Under the pieces are notes generated by a model. That model was not told the DNA's origin. It ran no database searches and saw only the letters and a program-made list of their open reading frames with translations. Shown in pieces: positions 14,319-23,973 of a stretch of DNA of 64,000 nt (the first letter of the stretch is position 1; each line of letters opens with the position of its first letter). The stretch is from Pachyseris speciosa. Lineage: Eukaryota > Cnidaria > Anthozoa > Scleractinia > Pachyseridae. The translations under genes were made by a program, and so were the position numbers. The stretch spans positions 541,001 to 605,000 of the forward strand of contig JAEMWC010000346.1 of the NCBI GenBank assembly GCA_016490735.1. Reading direction: 5' to 3'.

Positions 14319-17300
14319 TTAAATAATAATAATAATAATAATAATAACTCGCGCGGTTGTGGAGAGCCTGGTTGAGTTCTCCGCTCTGAAACGCATTACT
14401 GTTAAGCTAACGCTCTTGGTAATGTGTATAATCAATGGACTAAACCTGTTCCATTTTGGACCTAAATTCAGGCCAGCCCACAGATGGATTACCTTACCAG
14501 ATGGTAAGTATAGTGGTTAGCCAATTCTAATTTCTCTGTAAAACTATAGTTTCATCCAGTTTGTTATTGTAAGTTACTGAGTGGTATATGATCTGTCAAC
14601 TTTTAAGGGACTACATGGTGTTCACGGCAGTGAAGTTCCTAAAAGAACAGCCCGCCGTACAGAACATTTTGAATGCCAACCAGGCATCCACTACAAACAA
14701 CTCTGAAACCTCTGAGCTGTTTGTAACTAGTACCACAGGTATCTTTCCATTTCATTACTTGTGTCTACCCTTGAGCGCAAACACATTGCAGACGCCGCAT
14801 AATTACCAATTAAAATCGTTTTATCATTTCATCTGAAATCCACAATGTACTGAATGTTTTATTTATGCTTTTATGGCAGATGCAGATTAAGTATAAAGAG
14901 AGGAAGTGAAGAGCGGGCTTAGAAACATACGTCTAAAATTAATAAAGTTGTCACCTTACTACTCTCCAGGCTCATCATTGCTATCAATTTTATCCGACAC
15001 ATATAAGTTTTTTAGTGTCGCTTCAAGTTTAACATGTTTGTTGTCTTTCCTACATAATGTCTATGTACACAGTTAGTATAACCAGCCCCACCCCAAATGA
15101 TGAAGCATTATGTGAAATATCAGAGTTAATTAGCTTCTATCTATCTTCAATTGTTTTTTTTCTCTGGCCAAGACGTCACAAGCCGCTTTCAATTAATTAA
15201 ACCGAAATGTATTTTCGTGACGCATTACTTCAAGAATCACCTCGTTAAAATATTTCACTATCACGACAAACAGCGGCACCAAAGTAACGATATTTCCGAA
15301 TGTCAAACTGCTGATTATATTACGCAGGGGGGCAAGTCCTTGCCTAAAGAAGACTGGTCGAAGTGTTTTTAAAATTGTTAGTCTTGCTATCAACAAGTTT
15401 GAGAGTTATAGAGTTTGAGAGATAAGAATATGTGTTCCTGAACCTATATCATCTAGAAATCAGGTGTATTGTTGAAACCTACGCTTGTTACAATTTTGAA
15501 ATTACTGGCATTATTTCCATGGAATGAAACTTATTAGCACCGCTTCCGAAACACGCGCGCCGTAAAATCATGCAACTCCTCACCTCTCCCCTCCAAAGAA
15601 AACAAAGTTTAGTCTTACCTTAACAATGATTAATAATATTACATATTCAGACTTTGCCATTTTTTTTCTTAAACCAGAAAGAAATTTAATTCGGATAACG
15701 TTATTTTATAAAATCCCTTAGCTATGTCCAAACTGGGGCTGTCGTAAAGACCGGTTGTGAATAAAATGTCATGCATGTTACATGACTATGCATTTGTTGT
15801 CATACATGTCGCGGCAGCGTGCCGTGTAGCCCTGTGAGCGTTGAAGATGAACGTCTCCATCGAAACTGCACTGTGAAAGTTAATCATATTGCACTAAAAG
15901 GTTAATGACAGTTTGCGACTATCAATAAGTGCAGTTCAAGCAGAAAATGAACTCGAAGGGCGGAAAATTCACAGCAACCTGCTGGACGTGCAAACCGAAG
16001 CCAGCTTGCAAACGCAGCCGAGATGCGAAAGAATGACATCAACGCAAAGGAAGCTTGTTGACTTCAAACGAGCAGAAGCTTGTGGTAAAAAAGGCAGGAA
16101 AAGTGACTCGGGTAAGTAAAAACTATCCTGGTTAAGCATAGTTTTTATGATATTTTTGTCTCCAGCGTACTCTGGGTTGTTGGCAATAATCATACGCACA
16201 CACACACACAAAGGGAGATCTGAGACATTTGAGCTGTTTGACCTTCCCTGACCTGGTCATCGGAAATTAACACTTGATGTGTCTACGAAATATGTGAATT
16301 GCTGTCCATGAGAGAGTTTGAATTAGCTAAATAGCGGAATGTTTCGGGTGGCAATGAAGATGAAAGTCACTGCCTTTGATTAAAATAATGTAACCCTCTT
16401 TGCGTACTTAGCCTCGGCCAACGCAGACGTCGAAAGTTAGGTTAGTGAACATAACATACAGTGCAAGCAAACGAAATGAATTAATTGCAATTTGAGTTTA
16501 ATACTTGTTCCGAAAAAATTAAAGACGGAAATTCTACGACTTGCACTGAATTGAACAAAAATAAGACCCAATAACGCGATGTACGAAAAGATCGTGGCGG
16601 ACTTTGATATTTTATCGTGCTCTGTTTTCCCGTACTTTGGAGCTGTGCTCAACATAAACACGAGATGACATGTTGATTGAAATAGATAAGATACACCTGT
16701 TGTTATTGGTGAACTTACGGACTGTTCCGTCTGTGGTTGATATCCTATCTGTCAATAGTTCGCTGATTGGTCGAAAGGCGGAATCATTCTACTGAGGAAG
16801 CCGAGGAAGAACAGTGGTCAAAACGCTCACAAGACGAAGAGGAAACTTGGAAATTTAGAAAATTATAGATGAAACTTGAGCTCAATGACACTGGTCAGGA
16901 ACACATGATTATTATGTAAATCGCTTTTAATGAGAAAGTTTTAATTGGCAACAGTGGAATGTTTCGGGTGAAAAGCGGAATATTCAGAAGAAAGCATCTT
17001 CGTTTGATGAAACATCGCGAAACCTTCGTTGCATTTGCTTAACGAAATAGAATTAACTATTCTTTCGCACCACCACATTGCTAACATACTAGACAATACT
17101 TGTCAATGACATGAATATTTGCAATTTGTGTTTATAAACAAGAACACATTTCGACGGTGTGGATGGAAATGGACAAATTACAAACCCCGTTGTAAAATAT
17201 TAAGATCACGAACAATTCCCTGGTTGGGCTGTTTTCCCGTAGGTTGGAGCTGTGCTCAAGATAAACAAGAGACGACATGTTGATTGAAATAGATCAGATA

Positions 17301-20300
17301 CACCTCTTGTCATTGGTTAACTTACGGACTGTTCCGTCTGTGGTTGATATCGTATCTGTAAACAGTTTGCTGATTGGTCGAAAGGCGGAATCATTCCGCC
17401 GAGGAAACCGCAATGAAAATAGACCCTTCTGATTGGTTTACAAGCGGAATGTCCCGTGAAAAATGATAACATTCAAAAGTACAAATTTAAATGGAGAAGT
17501 ACAGATTTAAATGGAGATCTGTTTATATTGATTTCAAAAAGCCACTTATACTTATATGAGAGCCATTCTGTAAGAAACATGCTTGAGTTGTTTATAGAGG
17601 AGCTTGTGATAGTGGGGGGAAGTTATGACAAGCACTTTCAAATTTATTTCCAGATTTTCTTGTTCAGGTAAATTCCAGAGCAAATCTTTATTAATGTGAT
17701 TTGGTTTTTGCTCCCAAGTCTTGAATTACAGGTATTGGTTGCATTGACATTTCACCCTACAATACATGAATTTTGTTTCTGTGTGGTTGTAAGGTTACCT
17801 CTTTATGAGTTTTACTGTTGTAATCAGTCCATTTCTTCTTCTCGTCTTTGTCTTAGGTATTGGTGGAGACCCTTTTAATGGTACAAACTTCATGGACTGT
17901 TTAGATGTGTTTTTAAAAGACCCTGAGACTGAAGGTAAATTCTTGTGAAGTCAAGCAGTTACACTGTATGTTTAATGTCTTTTGGTCATGATGAGTTAAC
18001 AGTAGCCAGTTGATGTTGAAGGGAAAATGATGGAGAAAAAAAAATAAAATGGCAATGATGCTGACAAGGGCAAGGATGGCAAGGATTGTGCTGGTGAAAG
18101 TTCCTTCACTTTTCAGTTTAAAAGGGCAAATCCATTTGTCAGACCCATAAATAGACACTCTATTTCAGTGTAAAATGGTGAAAATCTACACACTGTTTCA
18201 TAATCATACACAGGGCTCAAAGTTTACTTTTGGCTTTGGGAGCACTTACGCTACCAGGTGTAAATTTCTAGGAGCACTGTCAAAAATTTAGGCGCACAGC
18301 CAAAATTGTTAGGAGCATACCTTAAAATACTTGTGGCACCAAAAAGCTTCAGACCTTGTATAAGTTATCATTTATCAGAATGTTATTTTTCATTTCTGTC
18401 AATTCTGTGTTTGTTCCTTTCAGGTTCTTACTTTACATTGAAGATAACAATAACACTAATATGTTTTTTTTTTTTACTCAACCTTCTCTGCAATCTCAAT
18501 AAGTATTACACTTTGTGTTACGTTAAAGATAACAGAAAAATTCCACATTCTATTTCCTTTGAAATTAAGATGAATAACAAAGACAATATACACTGTCAGT
18601 TGACGGCTCACAACCATTTCATTTCATTTTGATGTGCAATACACTTTAGCTTTAAATTAAAGTCAGGTCTGCTGGCGGTGATATACCACAAGAATTAACC
18701 TTAAAAGGCCCCCTTACAAAAGATACGGCAATTATTCGTTTCAGTAAAAATTTTGTCAAAAAAAAAAATAGTCTGTGTGACTGCATTGCTTGGTGTTTGC
18801 ACCAGGTATTGTTCTTATTGGTGAGATTGGAGGAGGTGCTGAGGAGAGAGCTGCTGAGTTTCTTCAAGAGCATAACCAGGGTGAGAATGCCAAGCCTGTG
18901 GTATCATTCATTGCTGGAGTAACAGCACCTCCTGGAAGGAGAATGGGTGAGTAAAGCAATAAGTGATAACTTTTGATCCGACTTTAAGAAAAGAGAGAGA
19001 GGGAGAGAGAAAAGTGGGCAAACAACCTCCACTTACATTAGTGTATGATCACCCTCTTGTAAGTGGGCATCTTCCATAAGTGTCGCTTCAAACCATGGTT
19101 CCAGTGATTTCTCCACAAACCTTAGAATTTATAGAGTGTTTTCACATGATGTCATGGCAGCCATGTTGGTGTCCCAAAACAAAGAAACAGCAGCCATGTT
19201 GGTGTTCCAAACTAAACCTCTGGGAATTGGACTCTATTTTAATGCAAATACTTTATTTTGTTTCAGTAAACCAGTGTGGCTGATTGTCACGTGAATGAAA
19301 ACGCTCTATAACCTGTAAGCATAAATATCAGAAGACTGCTATACTAGTGTTAAATCAACCCTTAATGCAGTGCCTGTAATTGGCTTGAATACATATTACA
19401 GCTGTACGTTACAATACTTGCAGTTGTTGTATGGCAGAAACCCACTGTTATAGGCTACCCACAGACTATTTTTGGAAGGCCACTGCAAAACTGATCTTTC
19501 AGAATGTAACTTGTCAATTGATTGAGCTGTTACCATTAGTGATGACAAAAATCACCATTGTCATTAATTCTTTCTGCCCCGCTAGTGAGCATAGAGTCTG
19601 TAGGTCCATCAGCCATATGCTTGTTGGTTACTGTTACCACCTGCTTCTAGCCCATCACCCAACCTCCTCAAGACCTTTAGACGTATGATAGGACAGACCA
19701 GAGCACTGAGACCTACATCCCCCTGCTCTTTGTAATAAGTGTGTGGGCTCTTCCCCCTCAGTCTCCTCCACAGTCTCCCCTCAGTCTCCCCCACAGTCTC
19801 CCCCACAGTCTCCCCCACAGTCTCCCTCTCAGGCTCCCTCCTCAGTCTCCCCCTCAGTCTCCCCACAGTCTCCCCTCCCCCTCAGTCTCCCCCTCAGCTT
19901 CCCCTCAGCAATCCAGTGCAACTTCCTACACCAGGCAGCAAAATAGAAATTATTGATAATTGATCACTTCTATGTATTATACCAATCCAGGGCATGCTGG
20001 AGCAATAATTGCAGCAGGAAGAGGAACTGCTGAACACAAGGTACTGTGTACACCATAATTAATGGAGCATAATTAACAGTTTGTTGGTAGTCGTTAGTTT
20101 TTTGTTCAACAATCGGGATATTATTCGCCGCTTGGTGATGACACAACTTTGTTTGTTTGTTTTTTTTTTTACCCCCCCCCCCCCCCTCCTGTTTTTCCTC
20201 TCCCTCCCTTAAAGGAAAGAAACACCACCAATACGTGACATCCTCTTGTCTTCTGTAAAATAAACAATTGTCAAGTCTCTAAGGTGAACATGGTTTGCAG

Positions 20301-21810
20301 GTTTCAGCTGCCTTTCATTACTGAACTACAGTCAAATCTCTATTAAGGTCACCCTTATTAAACGGACACTTAATCAAATTCCAAAAATGTGGCCCCCTTA
20401 TTTACTGTAAATTTTACCTATGGTCACCTCTATCAAGAGGTCGTTGTCCCGATTCCCAACTGGCTAATTTTATTATATTTCACCTCTAGTAAGCGGTCAC
20501 GTCGTCAATTATCATGCGATATTTTGACACAACGATACGCGAACCATGTCCAGTTTCTTTAACAGCTCATCAAACAAAATAATACAACTGTACATTATAA
20601 TCAGCGTGAGAGTGGGTTCATGTTGAATGGCGAGACTAAACGTTATTAATGTGGTTTACAACAAAGACGATTGCCTAACAAACAACATTAGACTTAGAAC
20701 TATAGGTGTAAACGTCCTTGAAGATGCAGTTACTTGATGTTTTTCTCATATTTTGTGTTACTGTTGTTGTTAACCGATACAATATACTGTATACTTTCTA
20801 AAGTTCTGTTTTACCATGCCATATTTCACCACATTCTGGAAAACCTCTTTTAAGCAGTCAACCTCTATTAATAGGTCAGTTGGCTCCTTCCTGTGGGTGA
20901 CCACTTAACAGAGGTTTGACTGTATACAGTGGACTTATAAAATCAGTCTAAGTTATTGTAGACTGTAGAGAGTTGGCTGTACATACATGTATCTTATGTG
21001 GTGTCATTTAGAAACTGTACAATTTTTCTTTCAGATTAAAGCATTGAAAGATGCTGGTGTCGCTGTAACGATGTCTCCAGCTCAGATGGGTTCCACTATG
21101 AAACAGGTAATTTCTTCGATTGTAAATGGGATCTGGAAACAAAGTGCCATTCTGCAAGATTATCCTTTCGAATGTGGTGTTTTCAGTAAATCATGTTTAA
21201 AAGGTTAACTTTAACGCTTAGAATAATACTACAAATGTATCTCACCTTTTGTCAGTGTTGATGTACCATTTTCGACATTCAGATCCTTGCAGTACACAGG
21301 ACGTTTGTCACATGTACTTAAATGGCTCAGTTCTTCTGGGTTTTGAACAAAACTGTTGAGACAATTGAGCTTCAAAGACTTTTTTAAGTGCAAACAATAA
21401 TTAACCGAGTATAACCCCCCCCCCCCTCCCTCCCCCAGTTCAATGTTTTTTTGGCGTTCTAAATGTTTCGACAACAACCAAATTCAACTTTGAATAAGGG
21501 TTGGGGAAGATGGGAGGGGGAACTTACTTGAGGGGTATTGTTGACCCACACATACTGGTGAAGGAGAGCCTGTTTTCTCACAGTCCAAGATTGTAGTAAT
21601 TAATGGAAAGTCATAGGCTCGACGTTTGCTGGGAGAACTCGGACTTTTTTGCCGATTACAGAGAAACAATAATTATTGCATTTTTTAGTCACCACTCGTA
21701 AAATATACCATCTCGCTTTATCTCAAACTACACTAATATTATTTGTAATTTAACACGTCATTTTCCCTCCTCAGGTTTATACTGAACGATACTTCGCCGA
21801 GAAGATGTAA
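2467..21810 (+). CDS. SUCLG1: Succinyl-CoA ligase [ADP/GDP-forming] subunit alpha, mitochondrial (11 exons)
   Basis: This subunit binds CoA and carries the phospho-histidine of succinyl-CoA ligase, which turns succinyl-CoA into succinate with ATP or GTP formation in the matrix TCA cycle. Exons: 2467-2497, 3370-3479, 3996-4112, 5416-5628, 6414-6471, 6587-6670, 17857-17934, 18806-18946, 19991-20040, 21035-21106, 21775-21810. All have GT-AG borders and consistent phases, giving 990 nt or 329 residues (human about 346). A short basic leader, [11 protein letters not shown], fits mitochondrial import. Visible motifs are the CoA-site loop GFTGKQG (42-48), [10 protein letters not shown] (123-132), [15 protein letters not shown], and GHAGAI, whose His279 matches the phosphorylated histidine of bacterial SucD. 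Intron 6 is 11.2 kb because of a 9.35-kb TIR element. No frame damage is seen. Confidence 0.97.
3168..3310. repeat. Palindromic MITE-like inverted repeat in SUCLG1 intron 1
   Basis: The two halves are reverse complements over most of their length. TTCAATTTTATCCTTGGTT on the left is matched by AACCAAGGATAAAATTGAA on the right, and TGCAATGTA is matched by TACATTGCA at the outer ends. It would fold into a long hairpin in the intron RNA. No coding capacity. Confidence 0.75.
4921..5225. repeat. Inverted-repeat element with central GC hairpin in SUCLG1 intron 3
   Basis: The left arm (about 4921-4989) has GCTAGCAGAGGCCTCTTTTC and the right arm (about 5149-5225) has its reverse complement. A perfect short hairpin, CCTCCGTC ... 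GACGGAGG, lies at about 5103-5128. It is non-coding and probably a MITE. Target duplication was not resolved. Confidence 0.65.
7331..7483. repeat. Near-perfect palindromic MITE in SUCLG1 intron 6
   Basis: A 153-bp foldback. TTATTGACCAAGC opens the left arm and GCTTGGTCAATAA closes the right arm. The arms also share the unit GATGGCGGGATATTGGCC, and a short loop lies near GAGACGAAGTCGAG. It is one of several cnidarian-style foldback repeats in this window. Confidence 0.8.
8174..9975 (+). repeat. Left long terminal inverted repeat of the 9.35-kb element
   Basis: This arm is the reverse complement of about 15815-17525. It contains an internal direct duplication of about 190 bp, at about 8270-8460 and 8925-9115, both including GGAACAGTCCGTAAGTTAAC. 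It also repeats ATTTAAATCTGTACTTCTCC near the tip. The inner end is marked by GTTAACCTTTTAGTGCAATA at about 9900. Arm identity looks high by eye, with scattered substitutions and small indels. Confidence 0.85.
9677..9790 (-). other. Left-arm copy of the exon-like segment with a PIP-box-like motif
   Basis: On the minus strand this arm encodes [20 protein letters not shown] and ends at GACTCGG followed by a GTAAGT donor (9676-9671). It mirrors the right-arm copy. Further upstream the same frame meets a stop, so this copy may be more decayed. QRKLADF resembles a degenerate PCNA-interaction box (Q-x-x-L-x-x-F). Function is inference. Confidence 0.35.
10176..11113. mobile_element. 0.94-kb TA-flanked TIR element nested in the larger element
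   Basis: The ends are CCGTAAAAACTCGTGTATAA (from 10176) and its near reverse complement TATACACGAGTTTTTACGG (to 11113), with TA on both sides (10174-10175 and 11114-11115). The subterminal sequence GTGCGGCTTAT occurs at both ends. It carries a HIRAN-like reading frame on the minus strand and no transposase that I can recognise. Termini and target fit a non-autonomous mariner/pogo-type element. Confidence 0.82.
10339..10824 (-). pseudogene. HIRAN-like domain fragment inside the nested TIR element
   Basis: The open frame is about 161 codons. The recognisable part is about residues 58-135: [14 protein letters not shown], then [28 protein letters not shown], and [10 protein letters not shown]. 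This matches the common animal HIRAN-like layout (N-x-x-D-x-x-A-V, VGH-P-RE, W-F-L, GG-x-I, E-x-P-C). The N-terminal ~55 residues look like random sequence, and the frame opens without a convincing start or 5' exon. I therefore treat it as a decayed or partial copy. HIRAN domains of HLTF-type proteins bind 3' single-strand DNA ends. Whether this one did is unknown. Confidence 0.5.
11909..12218 (-). pseudogene. Charged coiled-coil protein fragment with one in-frame stop
   Basis: After a CTGTAG acceptor near 12219 the frame reads [20 protein letters not shown], meets TAA, and continues in the same frame as [20 protein letters not shown]. It ends in an acidic tail, [16 protein letters not shown], and TAA at 11909. 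The Glu/Lys/Leu pattern suggests a coiled coil. Removing the stop as an intron would need only 19 nt, which is too short, so a nonsense mutation is more likely. Family not recognised. Confidence 0.4.
12441..12723. repeat. MITE with ~25-bp TIRs inside the 9.35-kb element
   Basis: The left end CATAGTTAATAGACGGAAAT pairs with the right end ATTTCCCTCTACTAACTATG. GTTTGAT is repeated directly at both flanks (before 12441 and after 12723), a possible 7-8-bp target duplication as in hAT-like elements. A second internal inverted pair is CCCTGCACA ... TGTGCAGGG. Non-coding. Confidence 0.7.
13555..15372 (+). CDS. Possible six-exon gene carried in the core of the 9.35-kb element (167 aa, unrecognised)
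   Basis: Six segments with plausible splice signals join in frame: 13555-13575, 14005-14040, 14170-14253, 14472-14503, 14608-14738 and 15173-15372. They total 504 nt. The phases run 0, 0, 0, 2, 1 and end at TAA. Visible pieces include [47 protein letters not shown] and a C-terminal [15 protein letters not shown]. There is no signal peptide or membrane helix. I do not recognise a domain. Six phase-compatible junctions are suggestive but not proof, and exon 1 is only seven codons. It could equally be a decayed gene or a chance chain. Confidence 0.4.
14289..14347. repeat. AAT microsatellite
   Basis: Two runs of (AAT)n around a short interruption, in the core of the large element. Confidence 0.9.
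15815..17525 (-). repeat. Right long terminal inverted repeat of the 9.35-kb element
   Basis: Reverse complement of the left arm. It has the same ~190-bp duplicated block (about 16625-16800 and 17230-17410) and the same inner border, TATTGCACTAAAAGGTTAA at about 15889-15907. The arm also keeps an open exon-like segment ending at 16111 (listed separately). Confidence 0.85.
15913..16111 (+). other. Right-arm exon-like segment with a PIP-box-like motif
   Basis: An open frame reads through [40 protein letters not shown] and GRKSDSG, and ends at a strong GTAAGT donor at 16112. The same exon sits in mirror image in the left arm, so both arms point it outward toward the element tips. QRKLVDF resembles a degenerate PCNA-binding box. 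No downstream exon was found, so this is exon-like sequence rather than a defined gene. Confidence 0.4.
19752..19906. repeat. Pyrimidine-rich minisatellite (CAGTCTCCC) in SUCLG1 intron 8
   Basis: About 155 bp of imperfect repeats of CAGTCTCCC and CCTCAGTCTCC, ending some 85 bp before the exon 9 acceptor. Long overlapping frames here are repeat artefacts. Confidence 0.88.
20329..20922. mobile_element. pogo/Tigger-type MITE in SUCLG1 intron 9
   Basis: The left end CAGTCAAATCTCTATTAAGG and right end TTAACAGAGGTTTGACTG are inverted repeats flanked by TA (20327-20328 and 20923-20924). Internal repeats of CCTCTATTAA-like and GGTCACC-like motifs are typical of Tigger-related MITEs. No transposase frame, 594 bp. 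Confidence 0.8.
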
Positions 21811-23726
21811 TGGCTGATAAATTTCTCCTTTTTTAACTACCTCTTGAACCAGGAGACTTTCTTTAGTCGATTCTGGCGTTGACGTGATTTCTTCGCGTGT
21901 TACCGCGAAGAATTTCTCATTATATCACGTGAGCAGTCGCGGAAGTCACGTAAGCGAGATCTGTGGGGCAATCTTTTGATCATCGCGTCTGACCCGAGAT
22001 GAGTTTAGCTGCATTTTATCAGGTTTTCTAGCGCGTGTTCATTGCCCAGTAATTGATATAATTGTGAAGAACGTGTATACTATTGAGTCCTGAGGACGTA
22101 TGCATAGTGTTTTTGGTCTCTTTTAGATGAATTCACTTACAATGTACAGTTTGTTGAGCAAACAGTCTTGATTTTCTTAGAAGCACAAATCTGCAAGCTG
22201 GCAAACAGTGCTCATTGTTGTAAACCAAAGCTTGTTTGAAATCGCCAGCGTCTTTTAGGAGTCAGAGCTTATATTGTCTTGTAGTGAATCGCAATAAAAA
22301 TGGCCTCTGAAAAAAGACGAAAACACTGTACATTATTTGCTTCTGCATTTTCGTTGTGCCCATCTTGGCCTTGGCATTTCCAGTTCCCGAATTCTGGGGT
22401 GTAGCCTTGAGTTAATTGTTATATTACGAGTGGCCTCGACCGCAAGGAAGGGTTCTCGGTTGGTATTCGCTAGCCAGCCACTCAGTTCTGAATTTGCGCA
22501 GCCACTACTGCACGTTTTTCAGACTATTGGACGTTCGGGTAAAATTATTGTTTCCCCTAATTACTTTGAAGTCATCGTGAATTACGTAAGCAAGTCCCCA
22601 AGGAATGACTTACAGTGGTGGGGGAAAAGCAGTCGGACGCTCGCTCTCTCACCCCATGAGTCGTAAACTTTATACCATTGTACCATCTCAGCCATTAATT
22701 TGCCACAGCCACAGATCCATCTTTTGATGAGTACTGTAAAAGGCCGCCTCTCTCCCTTTCAAGCTTGCTCTGCTATTTTGAATTTCAAATCAGTTAAGAT
22801 AAAACATAAGCACAGATATAGGCAGTCGTTTGCATAATTTTACTTACTGCATTGAGTTCCCGCCCTCTCATGCACCTCTCCATTAAGGTTGAAATATGAA
22901 AAAAAAAAAAAAAAATCGCTGGGGAACTAGTCCGTGGAGGGTCCTTAGAAGAAATTTTCCCAGGGTGGGCTTCTCGCCCGTCTTTTAAATCATATTTTAA
23001 AAATCAAAAATCAGATTTAAACTGTGGGTGAAGAAAGCTTCATCTTTTATCTAGAACTGTTAACGTCTGAACAAAAAATTCAACTTCAGTAAAATCTGGA
23101 AGTCATTGAGTTGTTCTTTGCAGCTGATAAATTTCTTTATATTTCTTCTGTGACGCTCTTGGAATAAGCATGAAACGAGAGTTCAGCTGCTTGAAAGTGA
23201 TGATGATGATGATGATGATGATCGTAATAAGTACTTCTGTTCAAGCCAAGGCTTGTTTATTTAGAGCGGTTCGGCTGCAAAGCTGTTGCCATGTCTCGCA
23301 GAGGAGATTATCTTTTCCTTTAGAGAGAAATTGAGAAATTTAAGGTTACAGAAAGGGAAAAATGGTGGAATTTTTGAAAAACAACTTTTTTAGCTAACTG
23401 TTGAAACAAAAACAAGATGCATAGTTTCGTGAAAACAGCAGTTCAAAATGTTAAAAAGAACGCCAGCTATCTTAAAAAAGTTTTTTTTTTGCGTGAATAT
23501 CGGCAAATGAGTGAAGGTGTCATAATCCAATTTGTGCAGTGACGATGTTTGACGTTTTGCGCGGCACAATCTGGATCAACTCCGCTGGAATTACAGCTTT
23601 CCTGATCTGCCTCTTTCGCCCGGTTTTTTCACGTTTTAGGTTAGCCGATGGCTTTTCAGCACGAGACTTTACTTTTCCCATCACGAAAGCATCGCTCTAC
23701 AATGCTTTTCCGCGAATTTAATTACG
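21811..23726. other. SUCLG1 3' region and intergenic stretch
   Basis: Contains the SUCLG1 3' UTR, with a candidate AATAAA poly(A) signal at 22293-22298, then AT-rich sequence with a poly(A) run near 22898 and a short GAT microsatellite near 23200. On the minus strand at 23520-23681 a 53-codon frame begins MGKVKSRAEKPSANLKREKT. It is basic and might be a transposase remnant, but I cannot assign it. Confidence 0.6.
22293..22298 (+). terminator. Candidate SUCLG1 polyadenylation signal AATAAA
   Basis: A canonical AATAAA 483 bp after the SUCLG1 stop. Earlier variant signals cannot be excluded. Confidence 0.45.
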
Positions 23727-23860
23727 GTGGAACCTCGATGTCTGCGATGTAACGATATGCCAACAGAGCAGTAAAATTATATCGTTATATCGGAGAATCG
23801 TCATATCGAAACTCCCTATATAACGATATGGCCGTAAAATAACCGAAAATATCGTTAAAA
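23727..23860. repeat. pogo-type terminal repeat, probably split by the next element
   Basis: CGGTGGAACCTCGATG starts the stretch and is followed by several copies of TATATCG and TAACGATAT motifs typical of pogo/Tigger ends. Similar TTATATCGGGAA motifs recur at 25650-25700, beyond the 1.63-kb element, which suggests a nested insertion. Confidence 0.5.
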
Positions 23861-23973
23861 TCGGGGTAACCTTAACATGTGCGTTTTTTTTTACTGCATA
23901 TTATTTAATTAAATGTACAGTTCATCGTAAAAAGCTGTTGACAGAAACGTGAGAGATTACTCGATTACTGTAA

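Larger units (their letters stand above)
8174..17525. mobile_element. 9.35-kb DNA-transposon-like element with ~1.7-kb terminal inverted repeats, in SUCLG1 intron 6
   Basis: The outer ends are TAAACAGATCTCC (from 8174) and GGAGATCTGTTTA (to 17525), flanked by TA on both sides (8172-8173 and 17526-17527). Homology between the arms continues to about 9975 on the left and from about 15815 on the right. No transposase was recognised in the arms or core. The core (9976-15814) holds a nested HIRAN-bearing element, a coiled-coil pseudogene, a 283-bp MITE and a possible six-exon gene. A TA target fits Tc1/mariner-like or several other superfamilies, so I do not assign one. SUCLG1 exons 6 and 7 flank it intact, so splicing presumably removes it. 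Confidence 0.85.

Noticed and set aside
19739..19963. Three overlapping Ser/Pro/Leu frames
   Set aside because: Produced by the CAGTCTCCC minisatellite in SUCLG1 intron 8.
22337..22666. 109-codon frame after SUCLG1
   Set aside because: It overlaps the likely 3' UTR end and has no domain, splice partner or codon pattern to support coding.
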